From Scylla paramamosain (Eukaryota; Arthropoda; Malacostraca; Decapoda; Portunidae), in the NCBI RefSeq assembly GCF_035594125.1, contig NC_087171.1:15706767-15770766 (forward strand): a stretch of 64,000 nucleotides of DNA. The letters are read 5' to 3'. The notes beneath the pieces were generated by a model. The model had not been told where the DNA came from, ran no database searches, and worked only from the letters and a program-made list of their open reading frames with translations. A program made the position numbers and the translations under genes. Each line of letters starts with the position of its first letter. The first letter of the stretch is position 1. Of the stretch, positions 1-22,260 are shown one piece after another.

Positions 1-441
1 ATTTACTTATCTATATCCTTGCTAAGTCCTATCAATACGAATAAACAGCAAAACAACTTTAGCTTATCTACTCATTGAACCATTTCATAGTCAAACATTG
101 CTATTGAACTAGGTAAAAAAAATGTTATATAAAGATGCATGCAAACAAACAAACATACGAGAAGTAGAGTTGTTTAAATAAGATCATATAATAAGGGATG
201 GGTAACAAAAATATAAGATATCTAGAAATACGATAGATGAAATCGAATGAAGATAATGAATAATGATAAAATAAATATTTGAAGAATCTGGCAACTTTCA
301 AGAGATTGCGTCAACACCTCGCCGGCTTGTGAGTTAGTCAGCTGCTGAGCGTCGCCGGGGGGAGAGGCTATTTTGTTACCTCTTTCACTTCCATCATTTC
401 GCTGCCTGACTCACCCACACGACCTATATAACTCATCCAAC
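1..441. other. Upstream region of the slowmo-like gene
   Basis: The first 300 bases are AT-rich with no open frame I can support. From about 310 the base composition becomes more GC-rich, with several CpG dinucleotides around 320-360, just ahead of the ATG at 442. The plus-strand promoter and 5' UTR of the slowmo-like gene probably lie here (inference). A TATATAA string at about 425 is too close to the ATG to act as its TATA box. No other gene was seen. Confidence 0.35.
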
Positions 442-1045
442 ATGAAGATCTGGACATCAGAACACATATTCAGGTGAGTTACCGTAAAAATAGATCTTAA
501 ACTTATAAACCTACTGTAAAACCACCACCACCTCAGCTGATCGGAGACTACAGAAGGAAAATCGCAAGCAATGCGGGGGAATGGATGAAGAAGAATGGGA
601 AGTGCAGGGAATAACTGTTATTGTAGTGGTGTGTAGTTAGTGTGAAGGACGGGGAGGGAGGGGTAGGTTGGGGGGAGAGGGGAGTATGGGGTGGGTGGGG
701 GCTGGCGACTCAAGGTTACATCATCACTGACGCACGTGAACCTCAGTATTCTTGGCCTTGCTGTACTCCCTGGGCTTTCACACACACACACACGACAAAG
801 AATGTTAAAAGGGATAATGAACAGAGTAAGAGATCGTGAAAGTATACTGTGGTAGAGAAACCTCCAGAAATGTTTTGTGTGCTACAGCTCTACACAGTGC
901 GTTAGGCACCACAAGAATGTGTATATTACGTATAAATTTGAGTCTAGTATTTACTCTCTTATGGAGGAATTATGACGTTTGAGTGCAGTTGTTATTTTCT
1001 TGTTTGTTTATGGTTCGTGTTCCTCTTTTTGACACTGAAATAATG

Positions 1046-1136
<91 letters not shown>

Positions 1137-4100
1137 GAATAATAGCAAGTAGGAGACGATACAAAGGAAAATTGCATGACCATTAAGGAACTGAGGTAGG
1201 CTAAGAATGTTGTTAGGTTTCAAGGCGAGGTCATGTGAAGGCTGCTGTGGTGGGTATGAGGTCACGGCTTCGTCCTTCCCGTGGGGCTTGGATACCTTGC
1301 TTCCTGACCCAGATACCTTTGTGATGTAGAGAAGAATCACTGCACTGTGGGATCAACTCAATCATATTCCAGGTTTACCTGACTGAAAGCCTGCACTTGG
1401 GAAGCAACAATGGACTGTTGTTTGCGTGCCCTTTTCCTATTGTTTGTAACCCTTAGTCAACCTCTTCTACATGTGATTGATGAGTAAAGAAATGCAAAAC
1501 GTGGCGTGACAGGTATGTGTGTCACTCCATTATGTGACCTACCTAATGGGGACACCTGTTCCTTGCCACTGGTAATCTGATATTTAGGTTGCAAAGATAA
1601 TACCATGTGCTACACAAAGCATTTCCCTTTAGTCTCTTATCATGATTCCTTTTCTATAGAAGCCACATGCTATTAGGTGATGAAGTTTTAGTTATGTTCA
1701 ATATTATAATTCTGAAAAATATTCTGTAGTATCTTTAATATTTGCATTTATTGGTCTTGTTCACCCAGTGGCATCTAGCCAGACTGCATGATTCTAGACA
1801 GCCTCTCAATAGTCCAGACATGGTGTCCAATATGAATTATTTCTAAGTTTTCTTCACTTAGAAAAAAAATCTTTGCTGATTGTTTTCAGGTTTATGAATT
1901 TTTTTCACTTTATCCTGTCGCTTTCTTCTCAACAAGTCCAAACATTTCAGCCTTGACATCATTAGCCTGATCCATTCAACTTCCATCCATCTTCCTTCTT
2001 TTTCCATGATTCACTGGCATGCAACATTACATTCCTTACATTTGCCACATACAATTTCCTCTTGGAGAGTCCCCAGTGTCAGTAAAATGCAACAGTTCCA
2101 ATGATGCGCGTTAATGCTACATTTTTAATTTTCATGATCAAGTTCCCTAACTTGGAAGTTATGTTTTACTGAAATAAGGAAGCTCATAGCATCAGAGGGG
2201 TTAAGGGGTCATAGTTCTTACTAACGTAGGGTTGAAGAGGTAAAGCTTGGCTTGATTTTCAGTAAATGAGGTTGATTTTGTGTGAGTAGAGAAATTATGG
2301 AGTCAGATCAGAAGGAAACTACTTACATATTATATTACCAAATTATGCCATGTAATGCTGTACAGTAAAATCCCTCTTATTCGAGTATCCGGCAGCTTCA
2401 AGTATCTGGCACATTTTTCCCCGAGCGTTAAAATCAATAAAAAATCAGTGTGTACTCATAAAATCGATTAAAATTCCCGTGCGAGGCATACTTTGTCCCC
2501 TCGCCACCAGAGCGCACTGCTTCACGCCACCCGCGGCCCACTGCACTGTGTTTACTCAGTGACTCAGTCCCGCGTGTGCACTGTTTATCGCCTGACGCCT
2601 TCATCATGCCTAAAGTTGTAGAAAAGAGGAAACGTGTTGTGCTTACACTTAAGCAGCTGATCAGATCAGCTGCTGATTAAGATCAGCTGATCTTTGTTAT
2701 GGTAAGATGCGTGAGTGTAGGGTGGTGATTGTGGACATAATTTCACTTCTATTCAAGTATCCGGCAATATTCAAGTATCCGGCATGTCGGCGGTCCCGTT
2801 GATGCCGGATAAGAGGGATTTTACTGTACTACATTTTTTGCTTTGGTGTTATTTCAAAATTAGATTGAGGTACTGAAGTTCTCTGTACTGCTCATGATAA
2901 TTATGAATTTTCATAAGATAATTTTTAAAAAATTGTATAACCTTTTATATATTTCTTTCTCTGAGTATGGTGGGAATAACACAAGGCCTGATAACTGATA
3001 ACTGATAGTATTAAAAATTCTCACAAAAAAAAAAAAAATCAGATACTGATAAGCTTACCAGTCTTAGCTGACAACAAAAGCTTACTTCAAGGCCAACTAT
3101 TGGGTAACACCAGCATTCAAGAGTGCACTTGAAACAATGACGTCTTGAAAAAATTTTAATATACTTGCTGCTGCCTCGCGTTGCAGCCACTTTGCCAGGA
3201 TGGAAAAGGCTCACTACATATGTAAAGATGTTATAATATTGTGACCTAATAATGAAAGTACTAAAACATAAGTGAATCACAGTTTATGTATTAATTTTTT
3301 TCCTTTTGGTTTATTTGTAGATAAGGATTAATTGCAGATTTTTTATTTTTACAGGGAATGCATTTTCTAACTTTTCAGATACCATATAACTTAAAGTGTA
3401 TTGAAAATTTATCTGTAAATGTGTATTTCCAGTTTGTAAATCAAAATTAAGGACAAAATTATTTATTCATTTATTTTTTTTAATTTGTAGATTGTATATG
3501 AATAAATTCCAGTTCACATATAATGAAATGTTCTGACTTAATATTAACCTTACTTTCCCCCCTGCCACAGCCACCCCTGGGAAACGGTGACTCAGGCTGT
3601 GTGGCGCAAGTACCCCAACCCCCACAACCCGGCGGTGGTGGGGACAGACGTGATAGAGCGCCGTGTGGTGAATGGTGTGCTGCACACTCACCGCCTCATC
3701 AGCTCCAGATGGGGCCTGCCAAACTGGGCAGAAACGGTGAGTTATTCACATGTTTACCATTACTACCTGTTTTTGGTCTGTATCAAGGATCCAATCTTGC
3801 TGCCCCTGTAATACTAAATCTTTCATATGATTTGTCCAGCTGTTTAATATGTAATGCTTCATGGTATGAGAAGAGAATGGTCCACCTTTCACTCATCTCT
3901 GCCATCTACTGTTTCCTTTCCTTGACCTGTAATCACTTGTGCCACAGATCCTTGGAGCTGACCGAGTTTGCTATGGGTATGAACACTCTGAGGTGAACCC
4001 AGAGGAGAGAACAATGACCATGCGCACTAGAAATGTGAGTATTGCACCCATCTTGCTTACTCTACATGACCAAACACCAGATCTGTGTACAGCAACATTG

Positions 4101-6225
4101 CCCATTTTCATTATTTTTGTTTTGCTTGTATTTATTTTTGAGCTTGTGGACTCTGTACTATCAGCTTGCTTCCTGAGACTTTTAATATCCTGTCACCAGT
4201 GAGTCCCAAGATAGTTATATACAGTAATTCTTATATATGTATGTATGTATATTTGATGGTGGTTTCTTTTCTTTTCTGATGAGCAGCTGACCTTTGCAAA
4301 CACGGTAAGCATGGATGAGCGGTTGGTTTACTCTCCAGACCCCAACAACAGCGAAAACACAGTATTGCGGCAGGAAACCATCATCACCGTCAAGGGTGTC
4401 CCTCTCACTTCCTACATGGAGAACTACCTCCTCAATAGCATCTCCAACAATTCCTTCAAGGTAGGTGGTGGTGGTGGTGGTCTTAAATCATGCATGTTAG
4501 TAATGCATTAAATATAACAAATTAACTTTTTTCATCTTCGTGTATGTGGTGATGGAAAATTTATATGTGGATTACTATTTACAAATGATATGCTTCTTAA
4601 TTATCATTGTAAACTGAACATGCTCACATTGGATTCAATGATGGATTTTTATTATATTCTTATTTTTATTTGCATTCATGATTCAGAGGAAGGAAACCTT
4701 ATTCTACTAATAACCTAGAGAATTTGTAAATGATGACTTATTAGTATTAAGTAAATAAAATACTACAAAAATTGAATCCTTTGAGGAAATGGTAATGGTG
4801 TCAGAATTTTTGGAAGCCGGAACATTTCAGAAAAAAAATTACAAAAGAATGTGCAAATGGTGCTTTGTGTGACTAATTTTGCTGAACTTAAAGGCTATGT
4901 ATTGTGTCTGCTTTTTGTGGGGGGAGTGGCAGTAGATGTGCTCTGCATATATGACTCCAGCTTTAGTCTTGGAGAGTATAGGCTCTGCTAATGGGTCATG
5001 GATATGAGTGTACTTAGTCTGTATTAGTGTTTCCGTGCTTTGATAGTGTCTTATGCTTCGTATCTCTCGTGTTTAGTCCTGTGTCTTGGTGTGCCACATC
5101 TTCATTTTTTTATGGCTTTGAAGTAACTTACACCATTTATTTGTTATATGGTTCATCCAGTGAACACTGAATGCATGTAGATGGCTTGAAGCTTGTGCCT
5201 TATTTAGTTCCCATTAGTTATCTTAGCTTCTTTCTCATAATCTGTCACTGCTTGAGTGTTGTATGGATGCTTATCCAATTTGATGTTGTTTTAATCAATG
5301 TTATCATTTATTATTTTACAGTAAAAAAAAATAAATAACTATATTTCTTCCTTTCTTTCACTCTTAAAAATAAGTTTTCATATTACAATCCTTAATTTCA
5401 CAATCAGGGTAAGGAAGAATATCCATTGCCTTAATTTAGGTAATTAGTTGCATATATTAGTATTTTCTTATGGTTTCTTCTAACATGCATGTGCTTGGTG
5501 CTTCATATTTAGATATTGGCAATTTTCATGGATGAGGATGATTGGTGAAAATAGGTATGTTTCATACAGATACTGCCATGTGTAGTTCAGATGGCTTCCT
5601 GCTGCTTCCCTTATTTCCTTATGTTCTTAAGCTTATCTTTGCACAGAAAGGAAAACCATTCTGAAAATTTTTATTTGTCAGTTTAGAACAATAGTTATGT
5701 ATTGAAGTAATTTGTCTCCTTAATGGAGAAGCATTCCTTGGTCCTCTCTGATTGGCAATGCATAAATCATCTTTATGGTTCTTAGTAAATTTGTTCTAAA
5801 CCATTAATATTCCATACTGTAAATTAGGTCTTGTGTATGAAAGCTTATCCTGAAGACCATTGTGTCCTGGTTGTTGGACATCTGTAGGACTTAGGAAGGG
5901 TTACAGTGGGTGTCACTTTGTGGTTTTGCAGGGTCGTGATGCAATGGAGTTTGTCATCTCCAAGATCAATCGTGAGGTAGAGGATCTGGTGTCCACTTAC
6001 AAGCGCAGCACTTCTGAGATCTTGGACCACACCAAGCGCTCCCTGGGAGAGATCACTGAATCAGCCCTCCGCTCTGTTGATGACATTTCCCTGGCTGCCA
6101 AGAAATCTGTTGATGGCCTCTCTGATGCTGCCAAGAAGTCCATTGATGATATCTCTTGTGTAGCCAAGAAGGGCATAGATACTTTCACTCAACCAACTCC
6201 TGCAGGATCCATGCCCAGGATATGA
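442..6225 (+). CDS. slmo: PRELI/MSF1 domain lipid-transfer protein, slowmo/PRELID3 type (5 exons)
   Basis: Five exons join in frame to 250 residues: 442-473, 3571-3736, 3948-4034, 4287-4460 and 5932-6225, all with GT donors and AG acceptors. The protein starts MKIWTSEHIFSHPWETVT, and contains KYPNPHNPAVVGTDV, SSRWGLPNW, FANTVSMDERLVY and ETIITVKGVPLTSYMENYL. These are the hallmark blocks of PRELI domain proteins closest to PRELID3/slowmo. In this family the protein pairs with a TRIAP1/Mdm35-type partner in the mitochondrial intermembrane space and shuttles phospholipids between the two membranes; the lipid is not deducible here. The PRELI domain covers about residues 1-172. Residues 186-240 are five consecutive 11-residue repeats (AAKKSVDGLSD, AAKKSIDDISC and relatives), making it longer than vertebrate PRELID3, which is about 195 residues. 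The identity is secure; only the start of the mRNA is unknown. Confidence 0.93.
1047..1132. repeat. (TA)n microsatellite in intron 1
   Basis: Uninterrupted TA dinucleotides, about 43 units, in the first intron of the slowmo-like gene. Open frames across it encode only Tyr-Ile repeats and are not genes. Confidence 0.98.
2363..2826 (+). mobile_element. Tigger/pogo-type DNA transposon, internally deleted
   Basis: The element begins CAGTAAAATCCCTCTTAT and ends with the reverse complement of the same string, flanked on both sides by TA (2361-2362 and 2827-2828), the target duplication of the Tc1/mariner-pogo superfamily. ATCCGGC motifs recur near both ends. Inside, at 2606-2680, is a 24-codon frame MPKVVEKRKRVVLTLKQLI that matches the start of Tigger transposases just before the CENP-B-like DNA-binding domain. 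It then stops at a palindromic GATCAGCTGATC junction where the rest of the transposase is missing. At 464 bp it is a non-autonomous derivative lying in intron 1 of the slowmo-like gene. Confidence 0.85.
5510..5632 (+). repeat. Decayed 3' end of a CR1-like LINE (family B)
   Basis: This segment, with the string ACTGCCATGTGTAG followed by GATGGCTTCCTGC and CTTATGTTCTTAAG, is a diverged copy of a sequence also present near 13600, 20340 and 47480 (plus) and 10430 and 18340 (minus). It lies in intron 4 of the slowmo-like gene. Confidence 0.6.
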
Positions 6226-7729
6226 TAGCAGACAATATGTAGGATCTACTATGACAGCTGTAGTGTTACTAGCTCAGACACCAATGTACAAAACAGGAGG
6301 AACAGTAGAAGAGAAAGTCTTGACAAGAAGATAGAGGAGAGAAGACAAAGAAATTCCTATGACACATGAGAGGTCTGTTAAATACCTCTCTGCTTTTTTA
6401 TTATTGTTGTGTTGAAATTGACACAAACTGTGGCTGAAAGCCTCCCTTTCCCTACAGTGTGTGCTGTTATTCTTATCCTATTACTGCATTCCTGGAGTGT
6501 ATTTTCAGCTGCAGTTTGTTAAGTAAGGAACCAGAAATTAACTGCGCAAAGAAAACATGTATGTTGAAACTTCTCTATGAAGGAAAAAGGAGTGTACAGT
6601 TTGACAGACACAGAAAAGTAGCATTTCCATTACATTTCATTCACTCACTTTTGAGGTTCACTGCATCAGATATGAGTCTCTGCAGTGAATGTTGAATAAT
6701 ACAAATGTTCTTCATGTTGAAGATACGTGGATCTGCTCATAGATTATGCTGTATTCTCAGTTCTTCATCTTGGACCAGTGTGGGAAGGTACTATGCTGCT
6801 ATGTCTAGCAGATGTATGAATGTGGGAGGGGAGGGTTGGGAATCCTGTATGGCTCATGTATTAATGGTGTGGGAAGCTTAGCACCATGAGGAGGATAACA
6901 GAGGATTATTGTACAGCCAGCCAGCTTGCTGCTTGCTGTGGGTTTTTTGCATTATGGTGTTTTCATCCACCATTGACTGCTGTCAGAGAATATGAAGATC
7001 TAATGGATAAAGTTTGCAATTGCAGATAGAATAGATAATCAGGTATGCATCAGTGATCAGATGTGCCAGAGAACATTGCTCATAGGTATTGATATGCACT
7101 TGTATTAAAAAATGTGGATTAGCTTTTCATCAGGACATAATTATCAGTTCAATATAAGCTGATATAGAGGGATATTACATTGGTAGTGATGCTTGAGACC
7201 TTTGTTATCCACTGTACTCCTACATGATAGGTAGCTGTGGATCTTAAATGCAGCACTTTGCTGTATGAAAAATTGGTGTCTGAAGGAGTGTGAAGCCATG
7301 TCATTGAAATGACCATACTGGTGGAGTATTCAGTTCACCACTTGTTATTCCTTTTCTTTTCTTTTTGTAATTATTGTTTGTTTAAATTTCCTACCTCATT
7401 GGATCTTGTGTTTGATACACCCATATTTACCACAGGTGAACTTCATCCTAGCATTAGCATGATGATGATGATACAAGAGATGTCTGCTTTTTTTAGTGCA
7501 AACCACAGTAAAGTTTTGGTAATTGTTTAATGATTTTGCTCATTGAGAATCATGTGGCCGTTGAAATTGTTCGATTTATGAGGCAGCCTTTATCAGATCT
7601 GTTTAGAAATGGTGTGAACAGTGTGTGGCTTTAAGAGCTTGGATGGTGTAGCATCTTCGCCTCAAACCATTACTAGGGTGAGTTATAGTGGGAGTTTGGA
7701 AGCAGTGGTGCAGTTTCATCTTACATTGA

Positions 7730-7777
<48 letters not shown>

Positions 7778-8300
7778 AAGTGTTATTCATAGCATGGTTT
7801 TGAAGCCTTCTCAGCCATAAAGTTATCTGAAACTATGAAAACTTAAATGGCAGTTTTTTTTGTTTGTATAATTTATGATCTTTAATTTTGTCATTTTCTG
7901 TAAACAAATCCCATTGCATTGTCATTTTATGCATATCAGGTTCATTTTGGCTCAAGAAAAATATTGCTATGTAGTTACTTATATAAAAAAATTGAGTACC
8001 AGTTAAGTTCCTTTTCTCTTGTTACATGAAAATTAAGTACTCCTAAATTCTGAATGCATATAATGTATTAAATTGAAGTCTGTAAGTCCTTTGAGTTGTT
8101 CTTAAGTGTGATGTGCACACTTCTGAGCTGCAGCTTCAATGAGTGCACTTGTGAAAGTTACTTGTGGCAGAAGCAGGAAGCAAACACATCAACTCTATAC
8201 TTATTCCTCCCTCCTTAACTCTTCCCTTTGCTCCATCCCACTGCCCATACCTCTTAACTTTAAAATGTCTGCGACAATAAAATCATACAATTCAAAGTAT
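6226..8300 (+). other. Probable 3' UTR of the slowmo-like gene
   Basis: No supported coding sequence follows the stop codon at 6223-6225. The stretch has the composition of a long UTR and contains a (CT)n array at about 7735-7776. An AATAAA hexamer at 8276-8281 is the clearest polyadenylation signal seen, which would give a 3' UTR near 2 kb; earlier variant signals could also be used. Confidence 0.4.
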
Positions 8301-8829
8301 TAATTTCACTATGAATGTATTTATTTTTGTTCCTTATATTTTGTGATGTGAACATTATGGAGTACTTTTGCTGACCATATGTCATTTAGATTCACAACTA
8401 TTACACATTATGCCTTTGGTTTTACATTAGTAATAGAAGTTTAATTCATTTAGTTTTGTGCTGTAATCAGTGAAGGGAAGTGTGTAGGAAATTATGATCA
8501 TGCATCAGTATTACTGCTCTTAAAGAAAAGCTTCAGTATATGTATATGCCATAATTGTGAGGGTGGACCTGGATCACAACACCCATTTGAAACAAAAACT
8601 GGTGTGAAATGTTGGCCCTGGAATAATGACCACTCCTATCCAGCCAACTGTTGTGTAGCACAATCTGCTTGCTGACCAGCTTTGGCGTAAACCTTTGTTA
8701 GGAATTCCTAAAATAATTTTTAGCTGTTCTTGTAAGAATTGTCAATCACTTCCAAGTTTCTTGCCATTAAAATCATGCTCAATTCATGAGACGGGTCTAT
8801 TACTACTGCAGCAGTTGCTGCTAGTGTTT

Positions 8830-8868
<39 letters not shown>

Positions 8869-9150
8869 ATACTGCTGTTACTTCTATCCTTCAGTGACCA
8901 CTACAGTACTTATTTCCTTAAATATCAACTTCATCCCTTGCATATTTTTTGTGATGCACTATTAAGAGAGGTCTTCAAAAATTGGAGTCAGTCAGCCAGG
9001 ATTTATGGCATATGGATTTTCTTTTCTCACTTTATCACTCGGGGAAAAGCCTTGGACATGCATAGTCCGGATCACCTTGTGTTGTTCCCTTCCTCCCTCC
9101 CTTAATATTAAAACTTCCACTTCTCTATTGACTTTACCACTATACTGCTG

Positions 9151-9208
<58 letters not shown>

Positions 9209-9567
9209 CAGCACCACTACTACTATAGTATTATTGTTACCGCTTACTGTTGGTGTAAATATTCTTTCATTTGGCTTTGAGTTGAGGCCAAGGGCATTTA
9301 AGGTGCTCCTAGATTTAAGTTTGAAGAGTTGTAGAATGGAGAGCTGAATGTGTAAAAGGTTCTCATTGTTATGCTGTCAGGTGTAGCTGCAGTTTTTTTA
9401 TGAATTATATTTTTCTCTATTCTGGCTTTCAGGATAGACTTTTAGAAATGTTCTCCAGTTTTATGTATTATATAATCGTGCAGATGATGTGATTATATTT
9501 CTTTATGTTTCCTTCTCAGATACTTAGCAAGTGTGAGAAAGGGCAAGTTGTTGTTATTGTTATTATA

Positions 9568-9635
<68 letters not shown>

Positions 9636-9727
9636 CACTATCATCATCAGAGAAGAGTAGGAGCCCATGTAATTTGTTTTATATTTTTACTAGCATCAGT
9701 GCCAGTTGAAGTAATGCCCTCTAGAGC

Positions 9728-9967
9728 AGTGGTTCTTAGCTTTTTTCTTTCTTTTTCTTTTCATGTACCTTTTCATCAAGTTAGAATATCATTTCCCTTT
9801 TGAAGATTATCTGTTATGTCTGTTTGCCTTAAATAACAGTTGCATACACCTTTTTGTGAGAGGACAATACATATTAATATTTTGACAGCCTTGAGTAAGC
9901 CAATCTTTGGTTTTAATTAATCTTCTCAAGAAACCCTGAAATTCTTCCCTGGTTAAGAACCCTTGCC
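9728..9967. mobile_element. hAT-like MITE (Charlie-type ends)
   Basis: The segment starts CAGTGGTTCTTAGC and ends with a string whose reverse complement is CAAGGGTTCTTAACC, an imperfect terminal inverted repeat of the kind seen on hAT/Charlie elements. The flanks CTCTAGAG and CCCTAGAA could be a mutated 8-bp target duplication. There is no coding content. Confidence 0.5.
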
Positions 9968-10154
9968 CTAGAAAGAATGATGTCTTCAGTGTTCTTAAAT
10001 AAGAGAGAGGACGACCAAGCACCATATCAGCACTGGATAGACGAGTTGCAAGTGTTGGGCTTGATCCCTTGGAAACCTGAATCATGTTGTCAGGTATGTT
10101 TGCACTGTCATGAACACAATAATAGTCATAGTAAGAGAAAATCTGATTTTTATT

Positions 10155-10356
<202 letters not shown>

Positions 10357-10839
10357 AAGCTCAGCAGATTTCCTAGAGGTTTACATCTACAGGAAATATT
10401 TACTGTGTTCAGGTCAATAGAGAATGCAAGAACATAAGAAACTAAGGAAAGCTGTAGGAAGCTAGTAGACCTATACATGGCAGTCCCTGCATAAAACCTG
10501 CCTACCTGTATCCACCTATCATCTGTCCTTCACTTCTAATCTTTTAAAGCTTGCTATTGACTCAGCACCAGTAACCTGATTACTTTAGTCCATAACAGTC
10601 ATCTACCACTCCAATGTCTTATCTCTTTTTAATTCAAACTTTTACCAAGCTTGAACCCGGAACTTATAGTCATTCCGATTACCAGTCATAAGAATTTTCC
10701 TTCCTACAACTCTATCTTCTGTCTTAATACTGTGTTGGGATTTGTAGGATGATTCTGATGAAGAACCTTGTTATTTGCTTGTTTCTTGTTCCTGGTCTTA
10801 GTGGTGTAATGGGGCTGTATAGGGTATGATGCAACAGTC

Positions 10840-11280
10840 TTAGTACCCCAGAGATGGTGATAACAGATGTGTCAGCTGATTAGATTCTGGTGAGTTGTTA
10901 TATCCTCTGGAGGTAAGTTCTGAGGACTTTGAAGGCCAGGCTGTTGTCTTGGGAGGTACCTTGGAGGTTGGCTTTGTATTGGTCTGTGGAGAGTGAGGAG
11001 AGTGAGTAGAGGAATTCAGTGCAGTGGAAGTGGTGGCGAGGAGAATGTGAGAGGTGTCCTCAGGGTGTCTGTTTGTGTGGGGGCACCATGGGCAGCAAGG
11101 GTTGTTGAACAGACTTAGCTTTTGCTGGTACACATTTAGGTGACTGTTCCCTATTCTGAATCTGATGACTTCAGGGTCAAGGGCACACCAGTAGAACTGT
11201 GCGTGCTGTCTCGTGTATATAGTGTGGTGTTCTGCGGGGTGTCTGTCAGGTATCTTTTCCAGTATAGGCTTTGATGACAT
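10840..11280 (-). mobile_element. Remnant of a LINE ORF2 C-terminal region
   Basis: The minus strand holds a 146-codon open frame with RFRIGNSHLNVYQQKL followed by CCPWCPHTNRHPEDTSHIL. This resembles the Cys-His knuckle found near the C terminus of ORF2 in Jockey/R1/I-like non-LTR retrotransposons (a pattern of the form R-G-H-L, then C-x2-C, then E-T-H-L). The rest of the element was not found nearby, and the tail of the frame (Ser/Thr/Pro rich) may be out of the original frame. I call it a dead fragment, not a host gene. Confidence 0.6.
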
Positions 11281-11497
11281 TACATCAGCAGTTATAAGTC
11301 ATTGTTTATGAATTCATTTTGCCACTGCATAAACTTGTTACAGTGCTTTGCTGAGTTATATCATGAAGTTATTTTTCCACAAAATTTTTTGTGAATACTT
11401 TTATGAAGCATCAAACAGTATATCAGCATATTTGTAGCAGCTTTAAATATTTGTAATACATAATTCTTGTGTCCACTCAATCCCTGGTCTATGTATG

Positions 11498-11616
<119 letters not shown>

Positions 11617-11647
11617 ATCCATCAATCTGTCACACTATAGTATTTTA

Positions 11648-20635
<8,988 letters not shown>

Positions 20636-20905
20636 TATTCAACAGCTTTAGTGTATGCTACAACCCGGATTCAGTGGCAGCATTGCTATGTGTACCCTGT
20701 CAGGAGCACGGAGTGTGTGACAGTGAAGGTACGCGCGGTGAGAAGCGGTCACCCAGCAGTTCACTTCTGGGGCACAAGAAGCACAAAGACGAGGCAGAAG
20801 TGATGACAAACCATTCATTATTATATAAACGCGACTTTCATTCATAGCTGACTTTTCACTGCTGATTAAAAAAAAAAAAAATCACATAGAATAATGATAA
20901 TAATA

Positions 20906-20974
<69 letters not shown>

Positions 20975-22260
20975 GTGATAATAATAACAGATTAATAAAT
21001 CAATAAGTAAAAACTGTGATTTTCTTACCTGCATAGGAAACACGCAGCACGAGGAATAGAATAATATCTCACCTGTTGTTTATGTTATATATTTCTTTTA
21101 ATATACGTATTTATATCGCATATTAATGATGAAGAAAAACACAATATTGACGGTAAATATATCAGTATATGCGAACATAACTGAGACTTGACTTTCACAT
21201 GTCATCTGCTTGAGGTGGAGTTCCATATCACCATTCTTGTTCCAGTAGATGCACACACAAGCTAACACCCTAAAAACAAAACATAGCAGACGGTCACAAT
21301 GTCCTCAATATCCCAGTGGGGACGGCACACAGAGCTAACAACATCAGTGCAGCAGAGGTTCTTGCAGGTTCCTGCAGGTTCCTGCGGGACGCTCGGCTTT
21401 GTTCCTTCGCGGTCACAATGGGGGGAAGGTAGTCTAACGGAATGCATCGGTCCACTTGTAGGGTTGCCAGACAGCATTTAGTTGTTTTTCATGTAGCCAG
21501 GATCTTAAGGCACAATTTCATTTACATCCTTATTTTTCAATGAAGCATGGTGCATGCGATCAGACAAGTGTCATAAATCGTTTCCTTTCAGCTCCAAGTC
21601 ACCCTCACTGACCTACTCCCCTCCCGTAGGTCGATGGTAACTGGTATATGCGTTCATGAGATGACTACAGTAATTTTGCAAGTCTTGGAAATAAATATTA
21701 AGAAGAATTAATACAATAGAAACGAATATCTCATTTATCTAATCGCGGTTGCCACACACTCTTTTACTTTTATCAAACGGCGACACTTTCAGCAAGGATT
21801 CTGCATCATCAAAAAGAAAAGAAAAGAAAAAAAAAACACGAGGATCCAACTAATTATCTCTGTGGCTTTTGTAAATATTTCTGATGAGAGAACAAAGCGT
21901 TTCAGAGTACGAGCACACAACACACAAGCAAATCTTATCCAGCCTCTCTGCACCTTATCTCTGTACCCTTGTCGACTGCTACACTAGTTAGTATTATGAC
22001 CCTGAGGAGACTCCTACTCTGTGTTGCGTGGAGAATACATAAGTGTTCTTGCCATCCCGTTATAAGCATCATGCATTTAGCCAACTAACCCAAGCTCGAC
22101 TAGAAGGGTGGAAGGGATCTTTTTTTTTTTTACTCTACCGCTTTATCTACGTGTCTGCTACTGAAGAGGGAAATAAGGTGGACTACTGGAGTAACTGCAA
22201 GTATTGTGGGCCGGTTCCGAAGTATTATTGTTCAGTATACTTGTCAGTTGTTTTTGAGGC
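20636..22260. other. Divergent promoter region between sulfotransferase and RRM genes
   Basis: The two start codons face away from each other across about 1.6 kb, so both 5' UTRs and promoters should lie here. Contents: CpG-containing sequence at 20640-20790, an (AAT)n array at 20895-20973, a short tandem TTCCTGCAGG-type repeat at about 21360-21385, and a MITE family M copy at about 21790-21915. No third coding region is supported; two facing open frames at 21262-21481 overlap each other and look accidental. Confidence 0.5.
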
